Below, piece by piece: positions 7,861 through 15,812 of a stretch of 24,970 nucleotides of DNA (position 1 is the stretch's first letter; the number at the start of each line of letters is the position of its first letter). Both the position numbers and the translations under genes were made by a program. Source of the DNA: Neomoorella mulderi (GTDB lineage: Bacteria > Bacillota > DSM-521 > Neomoorellales > Neomoorellaceae); NCBI GenBank assembly GCA_011375465.1, contig DRZV01000099.1:1-24970 (forward strand). Direction: 5' to 3'. The notes under the pieces were generated by a model that worked only from the letters and a program-made list of their open reading frames with translations, did not search any database and was not told the origin of the DNA.

Positions 7861-8727
7861 TCACCTGCCCATCGAGGACTTCAGGGTATTGCTCAGAAGA
7901 GCAAATTCCTCTATACTTAAAGTCTCGCCCCGTCTCTGGGGATTTATGCCTGCCTCTGCCAAAGCCTTCAGGGCAACCTCTTTGGGCACCCCCGTGAAGG
8001 CCAGGGCATTGGCCAAAGTCTTACGCCTATGATTAAAGCTGGTGCGGATCACAGCAAAGAACAGGTCTTTATCCTCCACCTTGACAGGGGGGTTCTCCCG
8101 ACAGATCAGCTTCACTATAACCGAATCCACCTTGGGCCTGGGATAGAAGACGCTGGCGGGGACCCGGGCCACAATGAAGGGCTCGGTGTAGTACTGGACG
8201 GCCAAGCTCAGAGCCCCATAATCTTTAGACCCAGGGTGGGCTATCATCCGATGGCCCACCTCCGCCTGTACCATCAGCACCATGAGTTTTATGCCCACAC
8301 CCTTTTCCAAGAAATGAAACATAAGGGGAGTGGTTATATAGTAGGGGAGGTTGGCCACCAGCTTATAAGGGGAGGGGGCCCCTGCATAGCGGGCCACCAT
8401 GGCGTCCAGATCCATCTTCAGGGCGTCCCCTTCCACTATGTGCACCTGGTGTTTACCCTGGAAGATCTCCTTCAAGGCCTGGACCAAGCAGGGATCGATC
8501 TCCACAGCTATGACCAGACCTGCCCTTTCAGCCAGCCCCTGGGTTAAGGCCCCCAGGCCTGGGCCTACTTCCACCACCACGTCCTCAGGGCACAGCTGGG
8601 CTGCCTCCACTATTTTCCTGACAATATTGGTGTCTATTAAAAAATGCTGCCCCCGGGACTTGCGGGGGACAACACCCTTCTCCCGTAGAAGGGCCAGCGT
8701 CCTCCCGGGAGTGGCCACCTTATCCAT
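7861..8727 (-). CDS. rsmA: 16S rRNA (adenine1518/1519-N6,N6)-dimethyltransferase RsmA (KsgA)
   Basis: Dimethylates two adjacent adenines in the 3' terminal hairpin of 16S rRNA late in small-subunit assembly, using S-adenosylmethionine. The 288-residue protein has KSRGQHFLID at the start, the SAM motif VVEVGPGLGALT, the catalytic NLPYYITTP, and VFYPRPKVDSVIV, all normal for the family. ATG 8727 is preferred because GGGTGA lies just upstream; the in-frame TTG 8739 has no better signal. A strong terminator upstream separates it from yabE, so it needs its own promoter; only a TATAAT at 8744-8749 was found. In B. subtilis rnmV (RNase M5) stands between yabE and this gene; here it is missing. Confidence 0.96.
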   Translation of the reverse strand: MDKVATPGRTLALLREKGVVPRKSRGQHFLIDTNIVRKIVEAAQLCPEDVVVEVGPGLGALTQGLAERAGLVIAVEIDPCLVQALKEIFQGKHQVHIVEGDALKMDLDAMVARYAGAPSPYKLVANLPYYITTPLMFHFLEKGVGIKLMVLMVQAEVGHRMIAHPGSKDYGALSLAVQYYTEPFIVARVPASVFYPRPKVDSVIVKLICRENPPVKVEDKDLFFAVIRTSFNHRRKTLANALAFTGVPKEVALKALAEAGINPQRRGETLSIEEFALLSNTLKSSMGR

Positions 8728-8743
8728 GCTTTCACCCAATTCA

Positions 8744-8749
8744 ATTATA
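8744..8749 (-). promoter_or_regulatory. Possible -10 box of rsmA
   Basis: TATAAT lies on the minus strand 16 bases before the rsmA ATG, but no recognisable -35 is present at 16-18 bases and the leader would be very short. It is kept only because the terminator at 8787 implies a separate promoter in this interval. Confidence 0.35.
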
Positions 8750-8786
8750 CTACGATTTGGGCTACCAGAAAGGCTGAAATAGTTAC

Positions 8787-8813
8787 AAAAAAAGGAGCCT
8801 GTTTACGGCTCCT
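8787..8813 (-). terminator. Intrinsic terminator of yabE
   Basis: On the minus strand AGGAGCC-GTAAACA-GGCTCCT is followed by a run of seven Ts (the last stem T included). The stem begins at the last base of the yabE stop codon. It ends the yabE transcript before rsmA. Confidence 0.9.
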
Positions 8814-9808
8814 CACTCCAGAATATAGACCTTCACCCTCCGGACTCCCCAACGGTAGGCCTCGGCATCTGTTTCGAAGAACACATCGATCTTGTCTCCC
8901 TTGATGGCCCCGCCTGTATCCTCCGCCACTCCGTAACCGTATCCCTCCACATAGAGCCTGGTCCCCAAGGGGATAACCCGGGGATCTACCGCTATGGTTC
9001 CTCTCCGGGCATAGGTTCCCGTAGCCGTAATGCTGCCGGCAGAATGGGAATAAGCTGTGGCCGTAACCCACATGCTCCTATCAAACCGGAAATTGTCTCC
9101 TCCCCGGGAAGCCAGCTCCAGAGTGCCGTAGGCTAAAATTTCCGCCACCGGCTCCCTTACGATCCGAGTCCGGATTAATTCCCTTTTGACCTCCTGGCCA
9201 TCATGGTAAATGACCTTGTAGGTCTCCTCCTGGATCCCCGGCTGCCCCCTTTGCACAGTCCTGGTCATCCCCTTTTCCATGTTGGCCTCAGGCTTCCTTA
9301 CCACCTCAAAGGGGATTTTTTTCTCCAGTTTTTCCTCTTGTTCCCGCACCCTTATAACCCGTATGGGCACGCCAGGAGCCACCTGTTCCTCTAAGCTGGG
9401 AGACACCTGATCCAGAGACCCCAGTTCCACCCCAGCCATCTGCAGCACCTCGGAGACGGGCCTGGGGGTGCTCTTTATCTTTTTTACTTGGCCGTCCACT
9501 ATGATCTGCACCGGGAAGGCCCTGTGGATGGTTATCACCATCCCGCTGTGGAGGGGATGATCCAGGGGGGGATGGATCTGGTCTTCGGGTTCTATGGAGA
9601 TCCCCTGCTCTACCAACAGGTCCTGAACCCGAAGGGCCCGGGTCTTGACAGATAGGGAACGGCCCTCATCCAGGACCACCACCGTCTTGTTCCCGTGGTT
9701 GACCAAAACCCATCCGGTGCTTACCAGCAAAAGGGCCAAGAGGAAGAAGAGGCCGGCATACCTTAGGGCATGGGGGCTCTCCTTCCAGAAGGCCATTAAT
9801 TTATTCAT
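8813..9808 (-). CDS. yabE: YabE-like cell wall protein (DUF348, G5 and 3D domains)
   Basis: A secreted or membrane-anchored protein related to B. subtilis YabE and to resuscitation-promoting factors, thought to act on peptidoglycan. A basic N-terminus is followed by one membrane segment (about residues 16-36, YAGLFFLLALLLVSTGWVLV). Two DUF348-type repeats follow (about 42-140), then a G5-like region (about 150-230, around VIYHDGQEVKRELIRTRIV), then a C-terminal 3D domain (about 245-331) with ATAYS, VDPRVIPLGTRLYVEG, AEDTGGAIKGDKIDVFF; the three conserved aspartates give the domain its name and resemble the MltA lytic transglycosylase fold. ATG 9808 has GGAGGTG four bases upstream. The order metG-tatD-yabE matches B. 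subtilis. The 92-base gap to tatD has no clear promoter, so read-through from metG is likely. Confidence 0.92.
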   Translation of the reverse strand: MNKLMAFWKESPHALRYAGLFFLLALLLVSTGWVLVNHGNKTVVVLDEGRSLSVKTRALRVQDLLVEQGISIEPEDQIHPPLDHPLHSGMVITIHRAFPVQIIVDGQVKKIKSTPRPVSEVLQMAGVELGSLDQVSPSLEEQVAPGVPIRVIRVREQEEKLEKKIPFEVVRKPEANMEKGMTRTVQRGQPGIQEETYKVIYHDGQEVKRELIRTRIVREPVAEILAYGTLELASRGGDNFRFDRSMWVTATAYSHSAGSITATGTYARRGTIAVDPRVIPLGTRLYVEGYGYGVAEDTGGAIKGDKIDVFFETDAEAYRWGVRRVKVYILE

Positions 9809-9900
9809 CGGCCACCTCCAAAAAAGTTTATTTCTCTCTATTCTACGCCTGAAGGTATTATCCTGCTAAAGAATATGGGTTTAAATACAATTTCTGTATA

Positions 9901-10686
9901 TTATATAGGCCGGAAGGCTCTGCTATCACAGAAAAGCTTCTGGGCATTACACGAGGTGGCCTGAGCTATCTCCTCCCAAGAAAGGCCTTTGATTTCTGCC
10001 ACGGCCAAGGCTATATACTTGAGGTAGCTGGGTTCATTGCGCTTGCCCCGGAAAGGCTCGGGAGCCAGATAAGGGCAGTCCGTTTCTATCAGGAGCTTAT
10101 CCAGGGGGGTATGCAAAGCCACTTCCTTGGGCTTCCTGGCATTTCTAAAGGTTACCGGCCCCGCCAAGGAGATGAAGAAACCCAAACGCAAAAACTCCCT
10201 GGCCATCTCCCAGCTGCCGGAAAAGCAGTGCATTACCCCTTTCACTCCAGGGCTGAACTCCCTCAATATGGCTAAAGTGTCGGCAAAAGCCTCCCGGGAA
10301 TGGACCACCACCGGTTTCTGGAGCTGCTGGGCCAGCTCCAGGTGCCAGCGGAAGAGCTCCTGCTGGGCTTCCCGGGAAGAAAGACGGCGATAATAGTCCA
10401 AGCCCGTCTCTCCTACAGCCACCACCATTTCTTCCCGGGCCAATCTGGCAATCTCCCTTTTGGCGGCCTCGTGGGCTTCATCAGCTTCGTAGGGATGGAT
10501 GCCCACCGCTGCTTTGATTATCCCCTTCCACTGGAGGGCCAGTTCCACCGCCCTCAAGGAAGAGGGCACATCATATCCCACCACTATTATATTTTCCACC
10601 CCAGCGGAGAGGACCCGCTCCATCACCTCTGGAAGGTCAGAAGAAAAAGCAGGGTCGTTTAAATGGGCATGGGTATCTATCAGCAT
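9901..10686 (-). CDS. tatD: TatD-family metal-dependent hydrolase (YabD)
   Basis: A TIM-barrel metallohydrolase; family members act as 3'-5' DNases/RNases with a role in DNA damage response, though the substrate of Firmicutes YabD is not settled. The 261 residues show the metal ligands in order: DTHAHL at residues 4-9, AVGETGLDYY near 90, VVHSREAF near 127, MHCFSG near 153 and ETDCPYLAP near 205. ATG 10686 lies four bases after the metG stop with AGGTAG upstream, so it is translated from the metG transcript. Confidence 0.93.
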   Translation of the reverse strand: MLIDTHAHLNDPAFSSDLPEVMERVLSAGVENIIVVGYDVPSSLRAVELALQWKGIIKAAVGIHPYEADEAHEAAKREIARLAREEMVVAVGETGLDYYRRLSSREAQQELFRWHLELAQQLQKPVVVHSREAFADTLAILREFSPGVKGVMHCFSGSWEMAREFLRLGFFISLAGPVTFRNARKPKEVALHTPLDKLLIETDCPYLAPEPFRGKRNEPSYLKYIALAVAEIKGLSWEEIAQATSCNAQKLFCDSRAFRPI

Positions 10687-10690
10687 TGAT

Positions 10691-12595
10691 CTACCTCACC
10701 AGGCTGCCGTTTTTTATGGGCCTGTCGGGAACCAGAAGGGTTATATCTTCACCATCTATGGCGGTGAGGAGCATGCCTTCAGAACGTATCCCCCGTATGG
10801 TGGCCGGCTTCAAATTGGCAATAACCACCACCTGTTTGCCCACCAGCTCTTCTGGCCTGTACTTGTCCGCAATGCCTGAAACCAGGGTGCGCTCCTCTCC
10901 CCCCAGATCCACGATAATTTTCAGGAGTTTACCTGTATTGGGAACCCTCTCTGCTTCCACCACCCGGGCCACCTGAAGCCTCAGGCGCAAGAAATCCTCC
11001 AGGGATACCTGAGGAACCCCTTCGCCTTCTTCTGAAGTCTTTTCGGCGGATATTTCCACCTTTTCCTCCAGGCGGGGGAAGAGGGGAGGACCCTTTTTGA
11101 TCTCCACTCCTGAAGGCAAAATTTCCCATGATGATAGGCTTTCCCAGGTGTGCAATTCCTTAAGCCCTTCTAATCCCAGCTGCTGCCACACCCGGGGAGG
11201 TACTCCGGGCATGAAAGGCCCCACCAGGATGGTGGCCCGGCGTATCACCTCCACCAGATTGTAGAGAACCGTATCCAGCCGGGATTTTTCCCCCTTGCGG
11301 TTGAGATCCCAGGGAGCTGTCTCTTCGATATATTTATTAGTCCTGTTGACCACCTTCCAGATGGCCCCTAGGGCTTTGGAAAATTCGAAGCGGCTCAGAG
11401 CTTCCTCCACCTCTCCGGGGAGGGACAGGGCTTTAGCCTTCAGCTCTTCGTCCTGGGGGCTGTACTGGGAAGGGGCGGGCAGGCGGCCTCCCCTGAACTT
11501 CTCTATCATGGTCAAAGTGCGGTTCAAAAGGTTGCCGAAATCGTTGGCCAGATCGGTATTAAAACGGTGGATAAGGGCCTCTTCGCTGTAGGTTCCGTCC
11601 GCCCCATAGGGCATCTCCCTCAGGAGAAAATATCTGATGGCATCGGCTCCGTAGCGCTCTATAAGTTCTATAGGGTCCACCACATTGCCCTTGGATTTGG
11701 ACATTTTGCTCCCTTCCACCAGTAGCCAGCCGTGTCCGAATATCTGCCTGGGCAGGCTGATGCCGGCAGCCATGAGGATGGCCGGCCATATGACGGCGTG
11801 GAAGCGGATGATATCTTTACCCACTATGTGGACTGCGCTGGGCCAATACTTCCTGAAGAGGCTGTCGTCTTCGGTCCCATATCCCAAAGCGGATATATAG
11901 TTGACCAGGGCGTCGAACCACACATAGGTGACATGCTGGGGATCAAAGGGCAGGGGGATTCCCCAATCGAAGGTGGTGCGGGAAATGCAGAGGTCCTCCA
12001 GCCCCCCCTGTAAAAAGCTTATCACCTCATTTCTCCGGGAAAGGGGCAGGATGAAATCCGGGTGCTCTTCTATATATTTCAACAGGGCCTCCCTGTACTT
12101 GCTCATCCGGAAGAAATAGCTCTCTTCCCTGACCAGCTCCACAGGGCGCCCGCAGTCGGGGCACCTGCCCTCCCGCAGCTGCCTTTGGGTGAAGAAGCTC
12201 TCACAAGGGGTGCAGTACCAGCCCACGTATTGGGATTTATAAATTTCTCCCTTATCGTATAGCTTTTGTAAAAGATATTGTACCACCTTTTTGTGGCGGG
12301 GCTCTGTGGTGCGGATAAAATCGTTATAGGAGATGTAAAGGCGCTGCCAGAGATCCTTAAAGGAGGCCACAATCCTGTCCACGTATTCCTGGGGAGAAAG
12401 GTTGGCCTCCTGGGCCTTCCTCTGGATCTTTTGTCCGTGTTCATCGGATCCGGTAAGGAAATATACGTCGTATCCCTGCAGCCTTTTAAAGCGGGCCAGG
12501 GTATCGGCCATGGTGGTGGTCAAGGCATGGCCTATATGGAGCCTATCGCTGGGATAATATATAGGAGTGGTTACGTAGAAGACCCGTTCCCCCAT
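10691..12595 (-). CDS. metG: Methionyl-tRNA synthetase
   Basis: Charges tRNA-Met with methionine in the cytoplasm; essential. The 634-residue protein has the class I signature HIGH at residues 20-23 and KMSKSKG near 300. A zinc-type insertion carries CTPCESFF and CPDCGRPV, and an anticodon-binding helical region follows (with NLLNRTL and APWDL). The C-terminal domain (about 535-634) is the Trbp111/EMAP-like tRNA-binding module used for dimerisation, with RVVEAERVPNTGKLLKI and a SEGMLL-type end. ATG 12595 is chosen because AAAGGGG lies eight bases upstream; an in-frame TTG 12616 would add seven residues but sits inside the Shine-Dalgarno region. It has a consensus promoter and no T-box leader, as only about 25 transcribed bases precede the ATG. 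Confidence 0.97.
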   Translation of the reverse strand: MGERVFYVTTPIYYPSDRLHIGHALTTTMADTLARFKRLQGYDVYFLTGSDEHGQKIQRKAQEANLSPQEYVDRIVASFKDLWQRLYISYNDFIRTTEPRHKKVVQYLLQKLYDKGEIYKSQYVGWYCTPCESFFTQRQLREGRCPDCGRPVELVREESYFFRMSKYREALLKYIEEHPDFILPLSRRNEVISFLQGGLEDLCISRTTFDWGIPLPFDPQHVTYVWFDALVNYISALGYGTEDDSLFRKYWPSAVHIVGKDIIRFHAVIWPAILMAAGISLPRQIFGHGWLLVEGSKMSKSKGNVVDPIELIERYGADAIRYFLLREMPYGADGTYSEEALIHRFNTDLANDFGNLLNRTLTMIEKFRGGRLPAPSQYSPQDEELKAKALSLPGEVEEALSRFEFSKALGAIWKVVNRTNKYIEETAPWDLNRKGEKSRLDTVLYNLVEVIRRATILVGPFMPGVPPRVWQQLGLEGLKELHTWESLSSWEILPSGVEIKKGPPLFPRLEEKVEISAEKTSEEGEGVPQVSLEDFLRLRLQVARVVEAERVPNTGKLLKIIVDLGGEERTLVSGIADKYRPEELVGKQVVVIANLKPATIRGIRSEGMLLTAIDGEDITLLVPDRPIKNGSLVR

Positions 12596-12626
12596 ATTTT
12601 TTTCCCCTTTCGGCAAATTCAGAAGT

Positions 12627-12656
12627 ATTATATTAAAAACCAGAGATATATGTCAA
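12627..12656 (-). promoter_or_regulatory. Sigma-A promoter of metG-tatD(-yabE)
   Basis: TTGACA (12651-12656) and TATAAT (12627-12632) lie on the minus strand with an 18-base spacer, a full match to the vegetative hexamers. The ATG of metG follows 32 bases after the -10 box. The divergent abrB leader begins just upstream, so the two regulatory regions may overlap. Confidence 0.92.
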
Positions 12657-12745
12657 GATTTAACTTTTAAAGGCTGATTTCTGTCATTTTTAGACCTAAA
12701 TGGACGTTGACTTTTAATGGCAAGGTTGGCACCATATAGACAAGG

Positions 12746-12752
12746 TGTCGAA
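12746..12752 (+). promoter_or_regulatory. Candidate Spo0A box in the abrB leader
   Basis: TGTCGAA matches the Spo0A box TGNCGAA exactly, 33 bases before the abrB start. In B. subtilis, Spo0A~P binds such boxes downstream of the abrB promoters and represses the gene. With only six fixed bases a chance match is possible, and no clear abrB promoter was identified to place it against. Confidence 0.45.
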
Positions 12753-12784
12753 ACATGTTGAGAAAGAGAAAAGGAGGGGGAGCC

Positions 12785-13057
12785 ATGATGAAGTCCACAG
12801 GGGTGGTCCGCAAGGTGGACGAGCTGGGAAGGGTAGTGATACCCATCGAGCTCCGTCGCACCCTGGGGATCGAAGAGAAAGACGCCCTGGAGATCTACGT
12901 GGACCACGAGAAGATCATCCTGAAGAAATACCAGCCGGGATGCATCTTCTGTGGCAATGTGGAGAACATCGTAACCTACCAGGGCAAAAACGTCTGCCGG
13001 ACTTGCCTTGAGGCCATGTACAAGCAGGCCCAAGAGCAGCAGTCCAAAGCAGGCTAA
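12785..13057 (+). CDS. abrB: AbrB-family transition-state regulator
   Basis: A small DNA-binding protein of the AbrB/SpoVT swapped-hairpin family, which represses post-exponential genes. The N-terminal domain is complete: MKSTGVVRKVDELGRVVIPI, then ELRRTLGIEEKDALEIYVD. The C-terminal half has two cysteine pairs, CIFC and CRTC, a zinc-ribbon-like feature common in clostridial AbrB proteins and different from B. subtilis AbrB. ATG 12785 has a strong AAGGAGGGGG four bases upstream; a second ATG at 12788 is nearly equivalent. It is the only plus-strand gene between 7351 and the window end. It is divergent from metG as abrB is from metS in B. subtilis. Confidence 0.93.
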   Translation: MMKSTGVVRKVDELGRVVIPIELRRTLGIEEKDALEIYVDHEKIILKKYQPGCIFCGNVENIVTYQGKNVCRTCLEAMYKQAQEQQSKAG

Positions 13058-13062
13058 AACCG

Positions 13063-13087
13063 AAGGCGCCCCCGCGGCGCCTTTTTT
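13063..13087 (+). terminator. Intrinsic terminator after abrB
   Basis: AAGGCGCC-CCCGC-GGCGCCTT followed by TTTT begins five bases after the abrB stop and runs into the convergent rsmI stop. The opposite strand has the hairpin but only a broken T tract, so it may also end the rsmI transcript less efficiently. Confidence 0.9.
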
Positions 13088-13922
13088 ACTTATCTTGGCT
13101 CTCCAGATAAGCCTTATAGAGATCCCTTCGGCTGACGCCCCAGCGTCTAGCCACCTCCTTTAAGGCCCTCTTCCTCTCCCAACCTTTGCCCTCCAGATCC
13201 TTCACCTCTGCTATTAAAGTGCCCCAATCTATTTCCCTGGGGGGAGAGGGGGAGGGTTCCCTTCCCACCACCAGGGTGATCTCTCCCCTAGGGGGGTGGG
13301 CTTGGAAAAATTCCACGGCTTGGCTCAAATTTCCTCTCCACACGGTTTCATGCTTTTTGGTGAGCTCCCTGGCTATAGCCACTAGCCTGTCCCCCAGAAA
13401 GGCCTTGAGATCCTCCAGCGTCTTTAAAAGGCGATGGGGAGCCTCGTAGAGGATTATGGTCCGGACCTCCTCGGCAAGGGCCTCCAACCTCTCCCGCCTT
13501 TCCCTTCCCTTCCGGGGTAAAAAACCCTCAAACACAAAACGGTCACAGGGAAGACCTGAAACCACGAGGGCGGTCAAGGCGGCGCTGGGACCAGGTAAAG
13601 GCACCACCTCTATCCCCCGGGCAAGGGCCAATTTTACCAGCTCTTCCCCCGGATCGCTGATGCCCGGCATCCCCGCATCGGAAACCAGGGCCACTTTTTT
13701 CCCTTCCGAGAGAAGCCCCAAAAGATAAGGGGCTTTTTCCCTCCAGTTATGGGGGTGATAACTGGTCAAAGGTGTGGAGATGCCGTAGCGCTGGAGCAAT
13801 ATCCTGGTCCTGCGGGTATCTTCCGCAGCGATCAGGTCCACTTCCTTCAGCACCCGCAGGGCCCTTAAGGTTATGTCCTCCAGGTTGCCTATGGGGGTAG
13901 CCACCAGATAGAGGGTGCCCAT
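13086..13922 (-). CDS. rsmI: 16S rRNA (cytidine1402-2'-O)-methyltransferase
   Basis: Adds the 2'-O-methyl group to C1402 in the decoding centre of 16S rRNA. The 278 residues carry the TP-methylase motifs GTLYLVATPIGNLEDIT, AAEDTRRT, VALVSDAGMPGISDPG, VVPLPGPSA and PRGEITLVV; a helical C-terminal extension (WERKRALKEVARRWGVSRR) looks like a small DNA/RNA-binding helix-turn-helix and is common in RsmI. ATG 13922 follows the yabA TAG with no gap, and GGAGGGGG is upstream, so translation is coupled. B. subtilis has yabB and yazA between yabA and rsmI; they are absent here. Confidence 0.95.
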   Translation of the reverse strand: MGTLYLVATPIGNLEDITLRALRVLKEVDLIAAEDTRRTRILLQRYGISTPLTSYHPHNWREKAPYLLGLLSEGKKVALVSDAGMPGISDPGEELVKLALARGIEVVPLPGPSAALTALVVSGLPCDRFVFEGFLPRKGRERRERLEALAEEVRTIILYEAPHRLLKTLEDLKAFLGDRLVAIARELTKKHETVWRGNLSQAVEFFQAHPPRGEITLVVGREPSPSPPREIDWGTLIAEVKDLEGKGWERKRALKEVARRWGVSRRDLYKAYLESQDK

Positions 13923-14213
13923 CTATTCCCCCTCCCTTTCCAAAAGGGCCAGGCAAAAAAGACATCCTTCCGAGGATCGTTCCTGGGCGAAAAAGGGGGG
14001 ACATATATGATAGCCCTCTTCATAGAGGAGCTTCAGCTGCTGCCATCTCCCTTCTTCCCCTGTGGCGGCCCAGAAGATTTTCCGCAAGCGCCGGTTCTCC
14101 TCTTCCAGCTGATGTACAGCTTGCCTCAAACGCTTAAGCTCCTTCAACGCCTGTTGCAGCTGGACCTCCAATTCGTTCAGCAGGTATTTCAAAGCTGGGG
14201 AAAGGTCCGTCAT
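13923..14213 (-). CDS. yabA: YabA, DnaA/DnaN-binding replication initiation control protein
   Basis: YabA restrains DNA replication initiation by binding DnaA and the sliding clamp. The 96-residue protein has the expected layout: a leucine-rich N-terminal coiled coil (about residues 5-45) and a C-terminal zinc cluster made by HICP and CLFC near 70-89. ATG 14213 is preferred, with GAGGGG seven bases upstream; GTG 14216 is one codon earlier with shorter spacing. The ATG overlaps the ricT stop by one base (TGATG), so it is translationally coupled. Confidence 0.9.
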   Translation of the reverse strand: MTDLSPALKYLLNELEVQLQQALKELKRLRQAVHQLEEENRRLRKIFWAATGEEGRWQQLKLLYEEGYHICPPFFAQERSSEGCLFCLALLEREGE

Positions 14214-15004
14214 CACTGTTCCCCTCTTATTTCTTCTAAGGGCACTTCCACGACCCCTCTTTCCGGGATCTCAACCAGGATGGTTTTTTTGAAAATATTG
14301 AACCCCGCCACCTTGCCCTTTCCCATAGGGGTGTCCACCCAAGAGCCCGCCGGGGGAAAATAATGCTTGGCCTCTTCATATACTTGGGTTTCGTATAAAA
14401 GGCAACACATGAGCCTTCCGCATAGGCCAGAAATTTTACCGGGATTCAAGGGCAAATTCTGATCCTTGGCCATCTTTATGGTGACAGGGGCAAACTCGTC
14501 TAAAAAGGTGGCGCAGCAGAGAACCCGGCCACAAGGGCCGATACCCCCCAGCATCTTGGCTTCATCCCTGACCCCTATCTGCCGCAACTCAATCCGGGTA
14601 CGAAAGATGGCTGCCAGATCTTTAACCAGTGCCCGAAAATCCACCCTGCCTTCGGCCGTAAAATAAAAAAGCAGCTTGCTGCGGTCAAAGGTGTGCTCCG
14701 CCGCCAGCAGTTTCATGGGCAGGCCGTGCTCTTCTATTTTCTGGCGGCATATGCTGAAAGCCTCCCTATCCGCCTCGATATTTTCTTGAAGCCTCTTTTC
14801 GTCTTCCGGGGTGGCAGGCCGGATTACCGGTTTCAAGGGGAGCACCAGGTCTTCCGGAGGCACTTCCCTTATGGGGAGCACCACCCTGCCGTACTCCACC
14901 CCCCTGTTGGTCTCCACTATAACCCCGTCCCCAGGGCGCAGATCCCAAGGTCCGGGATCGAAGTAGTACATCTTTCCCGCCCTCCTGAAGCGGACTCCCA
15001 CCAC
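14213..15004 (-). CDS. ricT: RicT (YaaT), PSP1-domain protein
   Basis: RicT is part of the RicA-RicF-RicT complex, which in B. subtilis stimulates RNase Y-dependent mRNA maturation and Spo0A phosphorylation. The 263-residue protein has the PSP1 core with the cysteine-rich segment GPCGRVLCC and ISGLCGRLMCCLLYE, the ligands that bind iron-sulfur clusters in the complex. Other family sequences are VGVRFRRAGKMYYFDPG and FDRSKLLFYFTAEGRVDFR. The start is GTG 15004 or GTG 15001, immediately after the holB stop; no strong ribosome binding site is present, which suggests translational coupling. Confidence 0.93.
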   Translation of the reverse strand: MVGVRFRRAGKMYYFDPGPWDLRPGDGVIVETNRGVEYGRVVLPIREVPPEDLVLPLKPVIRPATPEDEKRLQENIEADREAFSICRQKIEEHGLPMKLLAAEHTFDRSKLLFYFTAEGRVDFRALVKDLAAIFRTRIELRQIGVRDEAKMLGGIGPCGRVLCCATFLDEFAPVTIKMAKDQNLPLNPGKISGLCGRLMCCLLYETQVYEEAKHYFPPAGSWVDTPMGKGKVAGFNIFKKTILVEIPERGVVEVPLEEIRGEQ

Positions 15005-15005
15005 C

Positions 15006-15812
15006 TTAACTATTGACCTTCACCCCCTTTTCCTCTCTAAGAATGTACACGCCCCAGAGGAGGGCCTCCAGGGCCAGCCTCAAATTGGCGTTATACCTCA
15101 AGGCCTTCCTGGTCCTCTCCAGGGCCCGAAATATTTCCAGAAAATACTGGCCCCTCTCCTTCTCCCCGTGGGCCAGCCCCTGCTTCAGGCCTTCACAGCA
15201 GAATTCCTCCCAGCTCAAGAGCAGGTCGTAAATGGCCTCTTCTTTCTCCATCTGGGGAAGCAGCCTGTCGAAAAGGGTCAGGAGGTCCCCTTCCAAGATA
15301 CCCTCCCAGTAGGCTTGGGCCCGTTCCCTGACCCCATGAACTATCCCCAGGTATATCTCCCCGCACCGGGAGCGAAGGGTGGGTAGAATGTTCGGGGCCT
15401 GGGGAGCCAGTATCAAAATATAGGTATCGGGGGGAGGCTCTTCCAGTATTTTTAAAAGGGCAGAAGCGGCTGCCTCGGTAAGCTTATGCCCATCCTCCAG
15501 GATGGCCACCTGGGCCCCTGGCTGAAAGGGGCGCTGCTGCAGCCTCTCCCTCATTCCCCTTATCTGTTCTATCTTCAGGCTGTCCCTCTCGGGGGCCAGC
15601 AGGTGCACGTTGGGGTGATTTCCTTGGGCCACTTGGGCACAGGCAGGGCATAGGCCGCAGGGCTTTTCCCCCTGGTCCGGGCAGTTCAAAAAGGCAGCTA
15701 TGTACAAAGCCGCTTCCCTTCTCAGGGAAGGGGTTCCGCCGGAGAGGATACAGGCATGAGGAAACTTTCCCGAGGTTAAGAGGGCAGAAAGGCGCCCTTT
15801 CCAGCCCGTCAC
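15006..15812 (-). CDS. holB: DNA polymerase III delta' subunit
   Basis: A clamp-loader subunit of the DNA polymerase III holoenzyme. The 268 residues start FPHACILSGGTPSLRREAA, where the Walker A lysine is missing as is usual for delta'; a zinc module C-x8-C-x2-C-x2-C (ending CGLCPAC) follows, then KIEQIRGMRERLQQRPF, VAILEDGHKLTEAAASALLK and ILEEPPPDTYILIL, and the sensor-like TLRSRC. GTG 15812 is chosen: it overlaps the tmk stop in GTGA and has AGGGGG eight bases upstream; the longer open frame to 15869 lies entirely inside tmk. The C-terminal collar domain is short and helical. In B. subtilis yaaQ and yaaR lie between tmk and holB; here the two overlap. Confidence 0.93.
   Translation of the reverse strand: MTGWKGRLSALLTSGKFPHACILSGGTPSLRREAALYIAAFLNCPDQGEKPCGLCPACAQVAQGNHPNVHLLAPERDSLKIEQIRGMRERLQQRPFQPGAQVAILEDGHKLTEAAASALLKILEEPPPDTYILILAPQAPNILPTLRSRCGEIYLGIVHGVRERAQAYWEGILEGDLLTLFDRLLPQMEKEEAIYDLLLSWEEFCCEGLKQGLAHGEKERGQYFLEIFRALERTRKALRYNANLRLALEALLWGVYILREEKGVKVNS

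Noticed and set aside
12596..12626. A T-box or other riboswitch before metG
   Set aside because: Only about 25 transcribed bases separate the consensus promoter from the ATG, too short for any such element.
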